Assembly (NCBI GenBank): GCA_035356615.1
Contig: DAOQSN010000022.1
Coordinates: 26,399-90,398, forward strand
Origin: JAKQDH01 sp029558835
GTDB taxonomy: Bacteria > Planctomycetota > Phycisphaerae > UBA1845
DNA length: 64,000 nt
Reading direction: 5' to 3'
Part shown: piece after piece, positions 7,748 through 16,945 of the stretch
Numbering within the stretch: position 1 is the stretch's first letter
Layout of the letters: each line of letters starts with the position of its first letter
Translations under genes and position numbers: made by a program
Notes under the pieces: generated by a model
Told to the model about the DNA's origin: nothing
Databases searched by the model: none
What the model saw: the letters and a program-made list of their open reading frames with translations, nothing else

Positions 7748-10138
7748 CTATCGCCGCGCGTTTGTGTAGCACTCCAGCCACAGGCCATAGTCGGCCAGAG
7801 TGATGCGGCGATCGCGGTCGCGGTCCGCCCTGGGGTTGAAACGCCCCGAGCCGTCGCCGTAGCAGGTGCCGAAACTGTCACGGAATGCGAGGAAGTCCGC
7901 ATAGCTCAGATCGCCATCGCCGTCCAGGTCGCACGGACATCCCCAGCGGGCCCAGTAGGCGGAGACATTGCCGCCGGCGGTAAGGAAGTGCCCTCCCACA
8001 ACCAACTCGCTGCCGGGCAGCGTCGTTAACGCCCGGACGCCGCTGTCCATCCCGCTTCCAAGTGGGGCCCAGGACAAGCCATCCCAGCGGGCGATATGGT
8101 TCGCGCTCACACCCCCAGCCGTAGTGAACCACCCACCGGCGACCAGGCTGCCTTCGGGCAGCACCGCCAATGCCCGGACGTCGGCATTGCCGCTCTCCAT
8201 CCCGCTTCCGAGCGGGGTCCAGGACGAGCCATCCCAGCGGGCGATACGGTTCGCGCTCACGTCCCCAGCCATGGTGAAATTCCCGCCGGCAATCAGGTCG
8301 CCGTTAGGGAGCACCGCCAATGCGTGGACCTCAGCGTAGCTGCCGCTCACCCCATTTCCGAGCGCGGCCCAGGAGGAGCCGTCCCAGAGAGCAATCCGGT
8401 TGACACTCACGCCCCCGGCCGTAGTGAAGTCGCCGCCTGCGACCAAGACGCCATTGGGCAGCACTGCCAACGCCCGGACGTCGACATTGCCGCCCCCCAT
8501 CCCGCTTCCGAGCGGGGTCCAGGACGAGCCGTCCCAACGGGCGATGTTGTTGGCGCTCACGTCCCCAGCCGCAGTGAAATGCCCACCGGCCACCAAGTCG
8601 CCGTTGGGCAGCACCGCCAAGGCGAAGACGCCGGGACCGTTCCCGGCCACCCCACTTCCCAACGAGTGCCAGGACGACCCGTCCCAGCGCGCAATGTAGT
8701 TTGCACTCACGTCCCCAGCCGTAGTGAAATCGCCACCGGCGACCAAGTCGCCGCTGGGAAGCACGGTCAACGTCACGACGTAAGCCGTGTACCAGCCCAT
8801 CATCCCGCTTCCAAGTGGGCTCCAACATGAGCCGTCCCAGCGAGCGATGCGGTTCGCGCTGACATCCCCCGCCGCAGTGAAGTGACCGCCGGCGACCAAG
8901 TCGCCGTTGGGCAGCACGGTCAGCGCGTCAACGTAACTGCTCATGCCGCTAGCAAGCGAAGCCCAGGACAAACCGTCCCAGCGGGCGATGTAGTTTACTG
9001 TCAGGCCCCCAGCCCTGGTGAACGAGCCGGCGGTGACCAAGTCGCCGTCGGCGAGCACCGCCAGTGCGTAGACGATGATGTAATCCCCGGCGTGGTCTCC
9101 GCCGATCCCGCTTCCGAGCGGAGCCCAGGATGAACCCTCCCACCGGGCGATGCAACTTGCGCTCACACCGCCGGCCGTATTGAAGTAGCCGCCGGCGACT
9201 AAGTCGCCGTTGGGCAGCACCGCTAATGCCCAGACTTCACTGGGGCCCTCCCCCATCCCCCCTCCGAGGGAAGCCCAGATCAAGCCATCCCAACGTGCGA
9301 TGCAGTTCACACTCGTCCCCCCGGCCGTGGTGAAGAGCCCTCCGGCGACCAAGTCGCCATTGGGCAGCACGGTCAACGCAAAGACCTCGCCGTTCACGCC
9401 GCCCCCCAGCGGGTGCCAGGATGAGCCGTCCCAGCGGGCAATCCCATTGGCGTTCATGCCGCCAGCCGTCGTGAAATAGCCGCCGGCAACCAAGTCACCG
9501 TCGGCGAGCACCGTCAAGGCCTGAACACGAGAAAACGGCCCGCTTATTCCGCTCCCGAGCGGGTGCCAACACAAGCCGTCCCAGCGAGCAATCCCACTCG
9601 CGTTCACTCCGCCGGCTGCGCCGAAACGTCCACCGGCGATCAGGTCGCCATTGGGCAGTACCGTCAAGGCGTAGACGCAGTCGCTCATCCCGCTTCCGAG
9701 TGGATACCACGACGAACCGTCCCAGCGGGCGATGTAGTTCGCGCTTGCGCCTCCGGCCGTCGTGAACTCCCCGCCTGCGACCAGGTCGCCGTTCGGCAGC
9801 ACCGTCAATGCCCAGACGATCCAGTCCGTCCCGCTTCCGAGTGGGCTCCAGGACGAGCCATCCCATGTGGCGATGTTGTTGGCCTGCACATCGTCCGCAA
9901 CCGTGAAGATCCCTCCTGCCACCAACACCGGCCCCTGCGGCCCTGCCCCGTCCGGGTCCCAGACGACCGTCGCGTACACCTCTCCGTTGGTCCCCGGAAC
10001 GCCTTCGCCCGGGAGCCACGCCGGCTCGCATTCACCGCGTGCGGCCGGCATCCCCGATACTAAGAGCAACCCAACCACCGCGGCCACGCACGCCAACGCA
10101 CGCGCCGAACGTCCAAGTAAACGCTCGCAAGCACACAT
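7748..10138 (-). CDS. Secreted 13-repeat propeller-like protein with dockerin-type tail
   Basis: A 796-residue exported protein. ATG 10138 has a GGAGG ribosome site 7 bases upstream. It opens with a signal peptide ('LACVAAVVGLLLVSGMPAARG'). The body is thirteen tandem repeats of about 47-55 residues, each built as 'IARWDGSSW..LGSG' followed by 'ALTVLPNGDLVAGG.FTTAGG'. This Kelch/delta-60-like spacing suggests two stacked beta-propellers or an open solenoid. From about residue 735 comes a dockerin-like pair of calcium-binding loops ('CDLDGDGDLSYADF' and 'ADRDRDRRITLADYGLW'). In planctomycetes such tails are common on large secreted proteins; no cohesin partner is seen here. Function unknown, probably extracellular. 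Confidence 0.88.
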   Translation of the reverse strand: MCACERLLGRSARALACVAAVVGLLLVSGMPAARGECEPAWLPGEGVPGTNGEVYATVVWDPDGAGPQGPVLVAGGIFTVADDVQANNIATWDGSSWSPLGSGTDWIVWALTVLPNGDLVAGGEFTTAGGASANYIARWDGSSWYPLGSGMSDCVYALTVLPNGDLIAGGRFGAAGGVNASGIARWDGLCWHPLGSGISGPFSRVQALTVLADGDLVAGGYFTTAGGMNANGIARWDGSSWHPLGGGVNGEVFALTVLPNGDLVAGGLFTTAGGTSVNCIARWDGLIWASLGGGMGEGPSEVWALAVLPNGDLVAGGYFNTAGGVSASCIARWEGSSWAPLGSGIGGDHAGDYIIVYALAVLADGDLVTAGSFTRAGGLTVNYIARWDGLSWASLASGMSSYVDALTVLPNGDLVAGGHFTAAGDVSANRIARWDGSCWSPLGSGMMGWYTAYVVTLTVLPSGDLVAGGDFTTAGDVSANYIARWDGSSWHSLGSGVAGNGPGVFALAVLPNGDLVAGGHFTAAGDVSANNIARWDGSSWTPLGSGMGGGNVDVRALAVLPNGVLVAGGDFTTAGGVSVNRIALWDGSSWAALGNGVSGSYAEVHALAVLPNGDLIAGGNFTMAGDVSANRIARWDGSSWTPLGSGMESGNADVRALAVLPEGSLVAGGWFTTAGGVSANHIARWDGLSWAPLGSGMDSGVRALTTLPGSELVVGGHFLTAGGNVSAYWARWGCPCDLDGDGDLSYADFLAFRDSFGTCYGDGSGRFNPRADRDRDRRITLADYGLWLECYTNARR

Positions 10139-11041
10139 GTATGATCCTCCGTTGCTGATAGGAAGTGCAATAATACTGCACATCATAGCCCCTTGCCGGG
10201 CAACGGGTCAATTATCAAACCCTGGTTGTCGCGAAATCGGTGCGGTTCGGACGCACGACACCACGAGCCTCCGTTCCCGAACCACCCGGGCGCCGCAAGC
10301 GGGGTTGCGGCGTGGTGCATCGGGGGCGTAAGGTCCGCGGCGGCATTCGGCCGGCGGTACTTGTGCTCGCCACGGAGGCATCGGGGACACGGAGAAGACC
10401 TCATCGCAACCGGTCTCCCTATCAGTGGCCTCCGCACTACTAACAGCCGGGTTCTTCCCGCGCCGCGAGGATTCCGTGGCGCCGGCGTCCCGCCGTTGGT
10501 TCCACGGGTGAGACGCCCGTGCCACGCCTTGGGTTGCGGGCAATGCCCGCGCTGAGTCTCCGTGGTGAGAAACCCGCCCGCAGGCAACCCACCACCCACC
10601 ACGGACCGGCCCGCCCGTCGTGCCCAATCTGTGTAATCTGCGCAATCTGCGGATGAAGCCCGCTCTGTGCCTCCGTGGTACCGCCAGCCGTGGAGTCGCT
10701 GTTGCCATCGCGACGGTGCCGGTACTCACCGGTTCCGGGGGAGCCCCGGGACGCTCGGGACGTTCCGCGCGACGCACATCTCGAAGGAGGGCACCTGACA
10801 GTCTCTTGAGCAACGCCCGGACCGCTTGTCGCACGCTGAGAGCCGGCGCATCTGCGGCGCACTGCGTCGGCCACCGGGGGCCGACGCTACCGGCACGCGT
10901 TTGCCCCACGCCACGTCGAGAACGCCACGTCGGCCGCGGGGGGCCGACGCTACTTCGTCAACAGGCAGCTAAGCAAAGTCGCGTCCGGGAACGACCGATA
11001 AGCACTCGGACCTCGAGTACGGACCTGCGGAGGCCGTGGTG
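10139..11041. repeat. 900-bp gene-free region packed with interspersed repeats
   Basis: No convincing gene. The following repeats occur in order. A CACGGAGG/CTCCG inverted element at about 10366-10435. A CCACGGGTGAGACGCCCGTGCCACG unit at about 10500-10524, which matches 53800-53824 closely. The 9-bp-period AATCTG element at about 10622-10652. Two hairpin units of the GCGTCGGCC/GGCCGACGC family at 10863-10890 and 10926-10972. The last ends about 70 bp before the ABC permease gene, so the promoter of the polysaccharide operon must lie among these repeats. Confidence 0.6.
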
Positions 11042-11866
11042 ATGCTGCGCGCGGAATACCGAGCCGGTGCGCTACCCGAACTGGCGCAGTACGGTCAGCT
11101 CCTCTGGAGCCTGGCCGCACGCGACATCCGCGTGCGCTACAAGCAGTCGCTGCTGGGCGTCACCTGGGCGGTGCTGCTGCCGCTGTCGATGATGCTGATC
11201 TTCACGTTCGTGTTCACGCGGGCGGTGCGGGCGACGGGCCTCGCCACCGACCTGCCCTACGCCCTGTATGCCTACAGCGGGCTGGTGCCCTGGACGTTCT
11301 TCAGCATGGCCTTGACGGGGTGCGTCAACTCACTGGTGGCCAACCGCAACCTGGTAACCAAGGTGTACTTCCCGCGTGAGGTGTTCCCGCTGGCGTGCGT
11401 GGGCAGCGCGCTGGTGGACTTCGCCATTGCGCTGGCGGTGCTGGTGGGACTGATGGCGTACTTCGCGGCCGCGGGGGCGTGGACGTTCCGGCCGCACGCG
11501 GCGCTGGCACTGCTGCCGTTCCTGATCCTGGTACAAATGGCGCTGACGACGGGCCTGGGGATGCTGCTGGCCATGGCCAACCTGTTCTACCGCGACGTGC
11601 GCCAGGTCGTCACCGTGGGGCTGCAACTGCTGCTGTTCGTATCCGGCGTGGTGGTCCCCATCCCCGCAGACGGATCGCTGGCGGCGCGGTTGCTGGGGCT
11701 CAACCCGCTGGTGCCGCTGCTGGCCGCCTACCGCGACTGCCTGTTGTACGGTCGCTGGCCGGAGGGCACCGGGCTTCTGTATGCCACTGTCTTGTCACTG
11801 GCCGTGCTGCTGGGCGGCTGGGCATGGTTCCGCCGGGCGGCCTTCAAGTTCGCGGAGTGCATCTGA
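11042..11866 (+). CDS. ABC-2 type polysaccharide export permease (Wzm-like)
   Basis: A 274-residue inner-membrane permease with about six hydrophobic segments. Its N-terminal cytoplasmic stretch has the Wzm/TagG/RfbA signature 'SLAARDIRVRYKQSLLGVTWAVL' (partly hydrophobic), then 'MLIFTFVFTRAV' and 'NRNLVTKVYFPREVFPL'. Such permeases export undecaprenyl-linked O-antigen or other glycans together with a Wzt ATPase, which is the next gene. ATG 11042 has GCGGAGG 8 bases upstream; two in-frame GTGs just before are less well placed. It is first in a five-gene operon with almost no spacing. The polymer exported cannot be told from sequence. Confidence 0.93.
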   Translation: MLRAEYRAGALPELAQYGQLLWSLAARDIRVRYKQSLLGVTWAVLLPLSMMLIFTFVFTRAVRATGLATDLPYALYAYSGLVPWTFFSMALTGCVNSLVANRNLVTKVYFPREVFPLACVGSALVDFAIALAVLVGLMAYFAAAGAWTFRPHAALALLPFLILVQMALTTGLGMLLAMANLFYRDVRQVVTVGLQLLLFVSGVVVPIPADGSLAARLLGLNPLVPLLAAYRDCLLYGRWPEGTGLLYATVLSLAVLLGGWAWFRRAAFKFAECI

Positions 11867-11868
11867 GC

Positions 11869-13155
11869 ATGAGCAGCCCGGCGGTACAGTTTGTGCACGT
11901 CTCGAAGCGGTTTCGCCTCGGCGAGACGCACGATTCGCTGGGCGACCTGCTGGCCGCCGGCGTGCGCCGGCTCCGCGGGCGGCGCGGTTCCACGGAGGAC
12001 GCCTCGACGCTCTGGGCGGTGCGCGACGTGAGCTTCGCGGCCGAGGCGGGTGAAGCTCTCGGCATCATCGGTCCCAACGGCGCCGGCAAAAGCACCGTGC
12101 TGCGGTTGCTGGCCGGAATTCTCCGCGCCGACGAGGGGGAGGTGCGGACCCACGGGCGGCTCAGCGCCCTGATCGAGGTGGGCGCGGGCTTCCACGGCGA
12201 CCTCACCGGGCGGGAGAACATCTTCCTGAACGGCGCGATTCTTGGCATGCGGCGGGCCGAGATCCGCGGCAAGCTGGACGCCGTCGTCGCGTTCGCCGGG
12301 CTGGAACGTTTCCTGGACACGCCGGTGAAACGCTACAGCTCCGGCATGTACGCCCGGCTCGGCTTCAGCATCGCCGCCCACGTGGACCCCGAAGTGCTGC
12401 TGGTGGATGAGGTGCTGTCCGTCGGAGACGCCGCCTTCCGCCTGCGCTGCGTCGAGCGCATGCGCGAACTGGTGCAAACGGGAACTACGCTGGTGTTCGT
12501 CACGCACAACCTCGACCAGATGCAGTCCATCTGCCGGCGGGCGGTCGTCCTCGAGGCCGGCCGGGTGAGCTTCGCCGGCGAGGCACGGGTTGCGGTGGGA
12601 ACGTACCTGAAGGCGATGTCGCGGGCGTTCGCCCTGCGGCCGACGGATCTGCCGGTGAACGCGCGCGGCGGCGGCTCGGGCGTCGAGTTTGTCAACCTGA
12701 GGCTGCTCAACGCGGACGACGACGAGGTCGCGTTCCTGCGTAGCGGTGAGTCGCTGCGCGCGCGGGTGCGCCTGCACGCACACCGCCCGATCCGCCGGCT
12801 GGTGCTGGAGCTGAACCTGCGGGCCACGCCCGAGGAGAACCTGCTGAGCTTCAACTCCGGGCGGGACGCGCGGTTCTTCGAGGTCGTCCCGGGATTGCAC
12901 GAGTTCACGCTGACCATCGCCGGGATTCCGCTGTCGGGCGGGCAGTACTTCTGGAACCTGCGCGTCTGGGACGCGGACGGCGGGACAACCGAGTTGGACA
13001 CGCCCGCCTGCGCGCCGATGGTCATCGACGACCAGGGCCGGGCGACCGGCGCGCTCACGCTGGACCACCAATGGGAACGCACTTCGCCTTCCCATGCCGC
13101 GCCGCACGGCGCGGAGACTGCGGCGGCGGCCCTGGTCGCGCCCGACGGAGGCTGA
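11869..13155 (+). CDS. Polysaccharide ABC transporter ATP-binding protein (Wzt-like)
   Basis: A 428-residue ATPase paired with the permease encoded 2 bp upstream. Walker A 'GPNGAGKST' is at residues 68-76, the signature 'YSSGMYARLGFSIAAH' starts near 155, and Walker B 'VLLVDEVLSVGDAAF' starts near 177. From about 260 to 400 is an extra C-terminal beta-rich domain with 'LHEFTLTIAGIPLSGGQYFW', as in Wzt proteins, where it recognises the terminal modification of the exported glycan. Retention of this domain suggests an ABC-dependent pathway in which chain length is capped before export. A long in-frame extension upstream of ATG 11869 is inside the permease gene and not expected to be used. Confidence 0.94.
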   Translation: MSSPAVQFVHVSKRFRLGETHDSLGDLLAAGVRRLRGRRGSTEDASTLWAVRDVSFAAEAGEALGIIGPNGAGKSTVLRLLAGILRADEGEVRTHGRLSALIEVGAGFHGDLTGRENIFLNGAILGMRRAEIRGKLDAVVAFAGLERFLDTPVKRYSSGMYARLGFSIAAHVDPEVLLVDEVLSVGDAAFRLRCVERMRELVQTGTTLVFVTHNLDQMQSICRRAVVLEAGRVSFAGEARVAVGTYLKAMSRAFALRPTDLPVNARGGGSGVEFVNLRLLNADDDEVAFLRSGESLRARVRLHAHRPIRRLVLELNLRATPEENLLSFNSGRDARFFEVVPGLHEFTLTIAGIPLSGGQYFWNLRVWDADGGTTELDTPACAPMVIDDQGRATGALTLDHQWERTSPSHAAPHGAETAAAALVAPDGG

Positions 13156-13156
13156 C

Positions 13157-14254
13157 GTGCGGATTTGCCTGTTCGGAGATGCGCAGAGCATTCACCTGCA
13201 GCGCGGGGCGACCGGGCTGGCCGGGCTCGGGCATGACGTGCACGTCGTCTGTCACAAGACGGCCGACATCCCAGCGGTCACCACCGAGCGTTTCGCCGTA
13301 CCGGGCCCGGGCTTGACGAATCCGCGGCGGTGGGAGGCACGGCAAGACCACTACCTGCGCGGCTTCCTGCGCCGCTTCGACGTCGTGGTCGTCTGCTTCC
13401 TCCAGGACTGGGGCTTCACACCGGAGGTCATGCGCAGCGGCTGCTTAGTGGCCTGGCCGTTCGGCTCCGACATCGTGCCGCCGCCCGGCGAGGACCCACC
13501 GTCGGACGCGCTAACTGCAAACCGGGTGGCCGTACTACGCCACGCCCACGGTGTGGGAGCATTCGGGCCGCGGTTTGCCGCCACCATCGCTCATTACGCC
13601 CAGATCCCCAAGAGCCGAGTGGATCCGATGCCTCTGGGCGTCGACCTGGAACTTTTCCAGCGCCCGCGACAGTCCGCACGCGTCGGGGAACAGCCGCTAC
13701 GGGTGGGATTCTTCAAGGGCTTTCGACAGGTCTACGGGGCACCCTACCTGATGCGCGCCATCCCCACCGTGGTCGAGAACTTCCCCCTCGTTCGCTTCGA
13801 CATGGTCGGCGACGGACCCGATCTGTTGCTGTGCAAGCAGATGGCCGGACTCTACGGGGTGGAGGCGTACGTCCATTGGCACGACCGTCAGCCGCATCAC
13901 AACCTGCCCAACTTCCTTGCCGGCTGGGCCCTCAGTGTCGTGCCTTCGGTGTGCGAGAGCTTCGGGCTGGCGGCACTGGAATCGCAGGCGATGCAGGTGC
14001 CGGTCGTCGCCTCCGAGGTGGGCGGCCTGCCGGACACGGTGCGGCACGAGGAAACCGGTCTGCTCGTGCCCCCCCAGGCGCCGGAAGCACTCGCCGACGC
14101 GTTGCTGACGCTGTTGCGCGACAAACCGCGCCGGCAGGCGATGGGACTGGCCGGGCGGGCGCTCGTGCAGCGCCACTACGAGTGGCAGGCCGTGCTGCGA
14201 CAATGGGTGCAGGTGTTCGAGAAGGCGCTCGATCGCGCCCGCGTCATGGTTTGA
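13157..14254 (+). CDS. Glycosyltransferase family 4
   Basis: A 365-residue GT-B retaining glycosyltransferase. The C-terminal nucleotide-sugar site carries 'PSVCESFGLAALESQAM' (about 262-278), followed by 'VPVVASEVGGLPDTV', both hallmarks of GT4. 'MPLGVDLELFQRP' sits at the start of the donor domain. GTG 13157 is chosen because a GGAGG site lies 5 bases upstream and the ATPase gene stops only 1 bp before. An upstream ATG would overlap the ATPase by about 20 codons. It probably adds a sugar to the lipid-linked glycan exported by the two preceding gene products. Donor and acceptor are unknown. Confidence 0.92.
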   Translation: MRICLFGDAQSIHLQRGATGLAGLGHDVHVVCHKTADIPAVTTERFAVPGPGLTNPRRWEARQDHYLRGFLRRFDVVVVCFLQDWGFTPEVMRSGCLVAWPFGSDIVPPPGEDPPSDALTANRVAVLRHAHGVGAFGPRFAATIAHYAQIPKSRVDPMPLGVDLELFQRPRQSARVGEQPLRVGFFKGFRQVYGAPYLMRAIPTVVENFPLVRFDMVGDGPDLLLCKQMAGLYGVEAYVHWHDRQPHHNLPNFLAGWALSVVPSVCESFGLAALESQAMQVPVVASEVGGLPDTVRHEETGLLVPPQAPEALADALLTLLRDKPRRQAMGLAGRALVQRHYEWQAVLRQWVQVFEKALDRARVMV

Positions 14255-14263
14255 CACACGCGG

Positions 14264-16945
14264 GTGCCAAGCCCGGGTCGCGGGGTCTCGACCGCGACGC
14301 TCGGAGAAACGGTCCTGAGGAACGGCGGTAACCAACCTGCGACCGTGCTGGATCGCCCCGCGCGGGTGCTGATGATCACCTGCGCCTTCCCCCCTACCGG
14401 CGGCGTCGGCGTGCTGCGCGCGCTGAAGTTCGCCAAGCTGCTGCCACGCTTCGGGTGGCAACCCTGGGTCTGGTCCGCCACGCACGTCCCCGGGCTCCCC
14501 CGAGATGAGCAGCTCCTGCGCGAGCTGCCCCCCGAGGTCGAGCACAACGCGGTCCCCACACTGGACCCGGAGGCATGGCTGGCCGCACGCTTCGCCGGCT
14601 GTCACGCCTGGCGAGACCCGTGGGCCCGCTGGGCAACCGGCCTGGAATGGCGTCTGGCACGCTGGGCACGCTGGTGGCTGGCACGCGGCTTCCCCGACGA
14701 TCAGGTCTTCTGGGCCCGCCGCAGCTTCCGGCAGCTTCTGCCGCGCCTGCGCAGCCGGCCCGTGGAGGCGATCTTCAGCACGTTCAGTCCCGCGTCCAAC
14801 CACCTGCTGGGGCTGTGGCTGCACGAGGCAACCGGCATCCCGTGGATCGCCGACTTCCGCGATCTGTGGACCGACGACGGCGAAGTCAGCCCACGCTGGG
14901 TCGGACGCCGCTGGGCGGAGCGCCGGCTCGAACGGCGCTGCCTGCACGCGGCCGCCGCCGTCACCGCAACCGACCGCAGCATCGCCCTGCTGGCCGCGAA
15001 GTTGCCGAGCGCGCAAGCGAAGTTCCACTTGGTTCCGAACGGCGCGGACCTGGAGGAGTTCCACACGCTGCGCCAGTCGGACGACGAGGACCCGGTGGCT
15101 CACCCTGACGGCAAGTTCCGCCTGAGCTTCGTCGGCCAATTCCGCGAGACCCGCGTCACACCCGAGTACTATGAGGGCATCGCGCGGTTTCTCCAGGCGA
15201 ACCCGCAGCACCGTGCAACGTTTGAGTTTCGTCTGGTCGGTCCCGTCTCGGTCAAACTGCGCGAGCGCGCGGACGCTTTGCGTCTCCACCTCACCGCGAC
15301 CGGCTACGTCACCCACCGTGAGGCGTTGCGCGAAATGCTGCTCGCCGACGTGCTGCTGCTCTCGACGCCCTGTCGCACCAATTGTCAGCGTGTCATACCG
15401 GCCAAGGTGTATGAGTACTTCGCCGCGCAGCGGCCCATCCTGGCCGTGGGAGACCGCGACTGCGACGTCGTGCGTTTGGTGGAGCAAGTCGGCGCCGGCA
15501 GGGGAGTACCGGCAGACCCGGACGCCATCGCGGCCGTCCTGCAACAGTACTGGTCGGCGTGGCAAGGCGGCGCGCTTCCGCCGGGCTGCCCGGCCGACGT
15601 TCTGCCGCAGTTCAGCCGGCAGGAGGCCACCCGCCGCCTGGCCAACCTGCTCGACGCCGTCACCGGGCGGTCGCGGCCATCAGTTCCAGACACCCCAAAC
15701 GCCACACCGACCGAGGCACGATACCAGCGTGCGCCGGCCCGTGCCGCCCTCGAGCCACAGGCTTCAGCCCGCGCGGTGCTGCAAGAGCCTGACTGGCGCA
15801 CGATTGTGCACGGTCGCTCAGATGACGTTGGGAGATTCCGCGCCGCCGATCTGAACCGCGACCGTCAGGGAGCGAACGACCACGAACGCTGCGATCGTGC
15901 TTCCGCGCCTGCGTGCGTCGGCAGTCCGACCCAACCGGAGGCCCGGTGCTCAAGGCCGGGCGGCATGGCCAAGCGCAGCGCCGCCATGCTCTCCCCGACG
16001 CCATTGACCGTTCCTTTCTCCAGCGCGCCGGGAACTTCGGCATGGACTCCGGACGACAGCCTCAGCGCCGGCGCGCGCTCGTGCGCCCTGGTGACGTGCG
16101 ATCCCGCCACGGGACACTCACCCCGGCTCCGCGCGGGCCTGTCGCCCGACCGCGCCACCTGGGAACGCCTCTGGCAGCACCGACCCACTCCGGACGGCGA
16201 CGACGCCAACCTGGACCGTGAGCGTCGCGGGCCGCGTTGGGCGAGCATTGTCGAGCACCTGACCACTACGTTCGGTCGCCTGCGTGGCCTGCGGGCCATC
16301 GAGCTGGGCAGCGGGCGAGGCGACCTTGCCGCGTTACTGGCCGAACAGGGCGCCGACGTGACGCTCCTGGACTTGAGCCCCACCGTGCTCGAGCAAGCGC
16401 GGGAGCGATTCGCACGCCTGCAACTGCCCGCGAACTTCGTCGTGGGAAACCTGTTCACTCCGCCCGGTGAACTGCGCAGCGGATTCGACGTGGCCCTGTC
16501 CTCGGGCGTGATCGAGCACTTCCGAGGCGCCGACCGAACCCGGGCCCTGGCGGCCCACCACGATGTCCTGCGTCTCGGCGGGCTGGCCATCGTGAGCGTA
16601 CCGCATGCCTGGTGCATTCCGTATCGCGCGTGGAAGCTCTATCTCGAGCTGCGCGGCTGGTGGCCTTATGGAGTTGAGATTCCTTATAGCCGCGGCGAAC
16701 TGCAGCGTCGCGCCCGGCGCGCCGGCTTCGCCCGGTCGCGGACGCAGTGCGTCGGCTTCTGGCAGGCATGCGGCGACCAGTGGTGTCGAGGCATCCTCAA
16801 ACAGCGCGTGGACTGGTCCGCCCGGAAGTCGCGGCTCGACCCCCTCATGGGCCTCAGCGCCGTCCTCTTCGCCTGGCGCGCTGCCGACGGCGACGCGAGC
16901 CCGGCCGGCGGTACCCCTTGCGTCAACGGAAGCCTTGTGCCATGA
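14264..16945 (+). CDS. Glycosyltransferase-methyltransferase single ORF (possible fusion)
   Basis: One open frame of 893 codons. Residues about 30-470 are a GT4-like glycosyltransferase ('FPPTGGVGVLRALKFAKLL', 'IADFRDLWTDDGE', 'VPNGADLEEFHTL', 'PAKVYEYFAAQRPILAVG'). Residues about 615-870 are a class I SAM methyltransferase ('AIELGSGRGDLAALLAEQG' near 680, 'SSGVIEHF'). Between them about 130 residues of low-complexity sequence are encoded by repeat-like intergenic-type DNA, including the 23-bp dispersed repeat at 15967. These may be two genes whose spacer happens to be open: ATG 15965, ATG 15986 and GTG 16091 could start the methyltransferase, but none has a good ribosome site. The start at GTG 14264 is uncertain; GTG 14345 is possible. 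The stop overlaps the next ATG (ATGA). Confidence 0.75.
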   Translation: MPSPGRGVSTATLGETVLRNGGNQPATVLDRPARVLMITCAFPPTGGVGVLRALKFAKLLPRFGWQPWVWSATHVPGLPRDEQLLRELPPEVEHNAVPTLDPEAWLAARFAGCHAWRDPWARWATGLEWRLARWARWWLARGFPDDQVFWARRSFRQLLPRLRSRPVEAIFSTFSPASNHLLGLWLHEATGIPWIADFRDLWTDDGEVSPRWVGRRWAERRLERRCLHAAAAVTATDRSIALLAAKLPSAQAKFHLVPNGADLEEFHTLRQSDDEDPVAHPDGKFRLSFVGQFRETRVTPEYYEGIARFLQANPQHRATFEFRLVGPVSVKLRERADALRLHLTATGYVTHREALREMLLADVLLLSTPCRTNCQRVIPAKVYEYFAAQRPILAVGDRDCDVVRLVEQVGAGRGVPADPDAIAAVLQQYWSAWQGGALPPGCPADVLPQFSRQEATRRLANLLDAVTGRSRPSVPDTPNATPTEARYQRAPARAALEPQASARAVLQEPDWRTIVHGRSDDVGRFRAADLNRDRQGANDHERCDRASAPACVGSPTQPEARCSRPGGMAKRSAAMLSPTPLTVPFSSAPGTSAWTPDDSLSAGARSCALVTCDPATGHSPRLRAGLSPDRATWERLWQHRPTPDGDDANLDRERRGPRWASIVEHLTTTFGRLRGLRAIELGSGRGDLAALLAEQGADVTLLDLSPTVLEQARERFARLQLPANFVVGNLFTPPGELRSGFDVALSSGVIEHFRGADRTRALAAHHDVLRLGGLAIVSVPHAWCIPYRAWKLYLELRGWWPYGVEIPYSRGELQRRARRAGFARSRTQCVGFWQACGDQWCRGILKQRVDWSARKSRLDPLMGLSAVLFAWRAADGDASPAGGTPCVNGSLVP
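15967..15989 (+). repeat. 23-bp interspersed repeat, copy 2, inside an open reading frame
   Basis: Identical over 23 bases to 6369-6391. Here it is read in frame within the linker between the glycosyltransferase and methyltransferase domains, encoding part of 'MAKRSAAML'. The surrounding 15690-16090 stretch resembles intergenic repeat DNA of the same genome rather than domain-coding sequence. Confidence 0.7.

Noticed and set aside
11395..11868. N-terminal extension of the Wzt-like ATPase into the permease gene
   Set aside because: It would overlap most of a well-supported membrane protein gene; ATG 11869 begins the conserved ATPase sequence.
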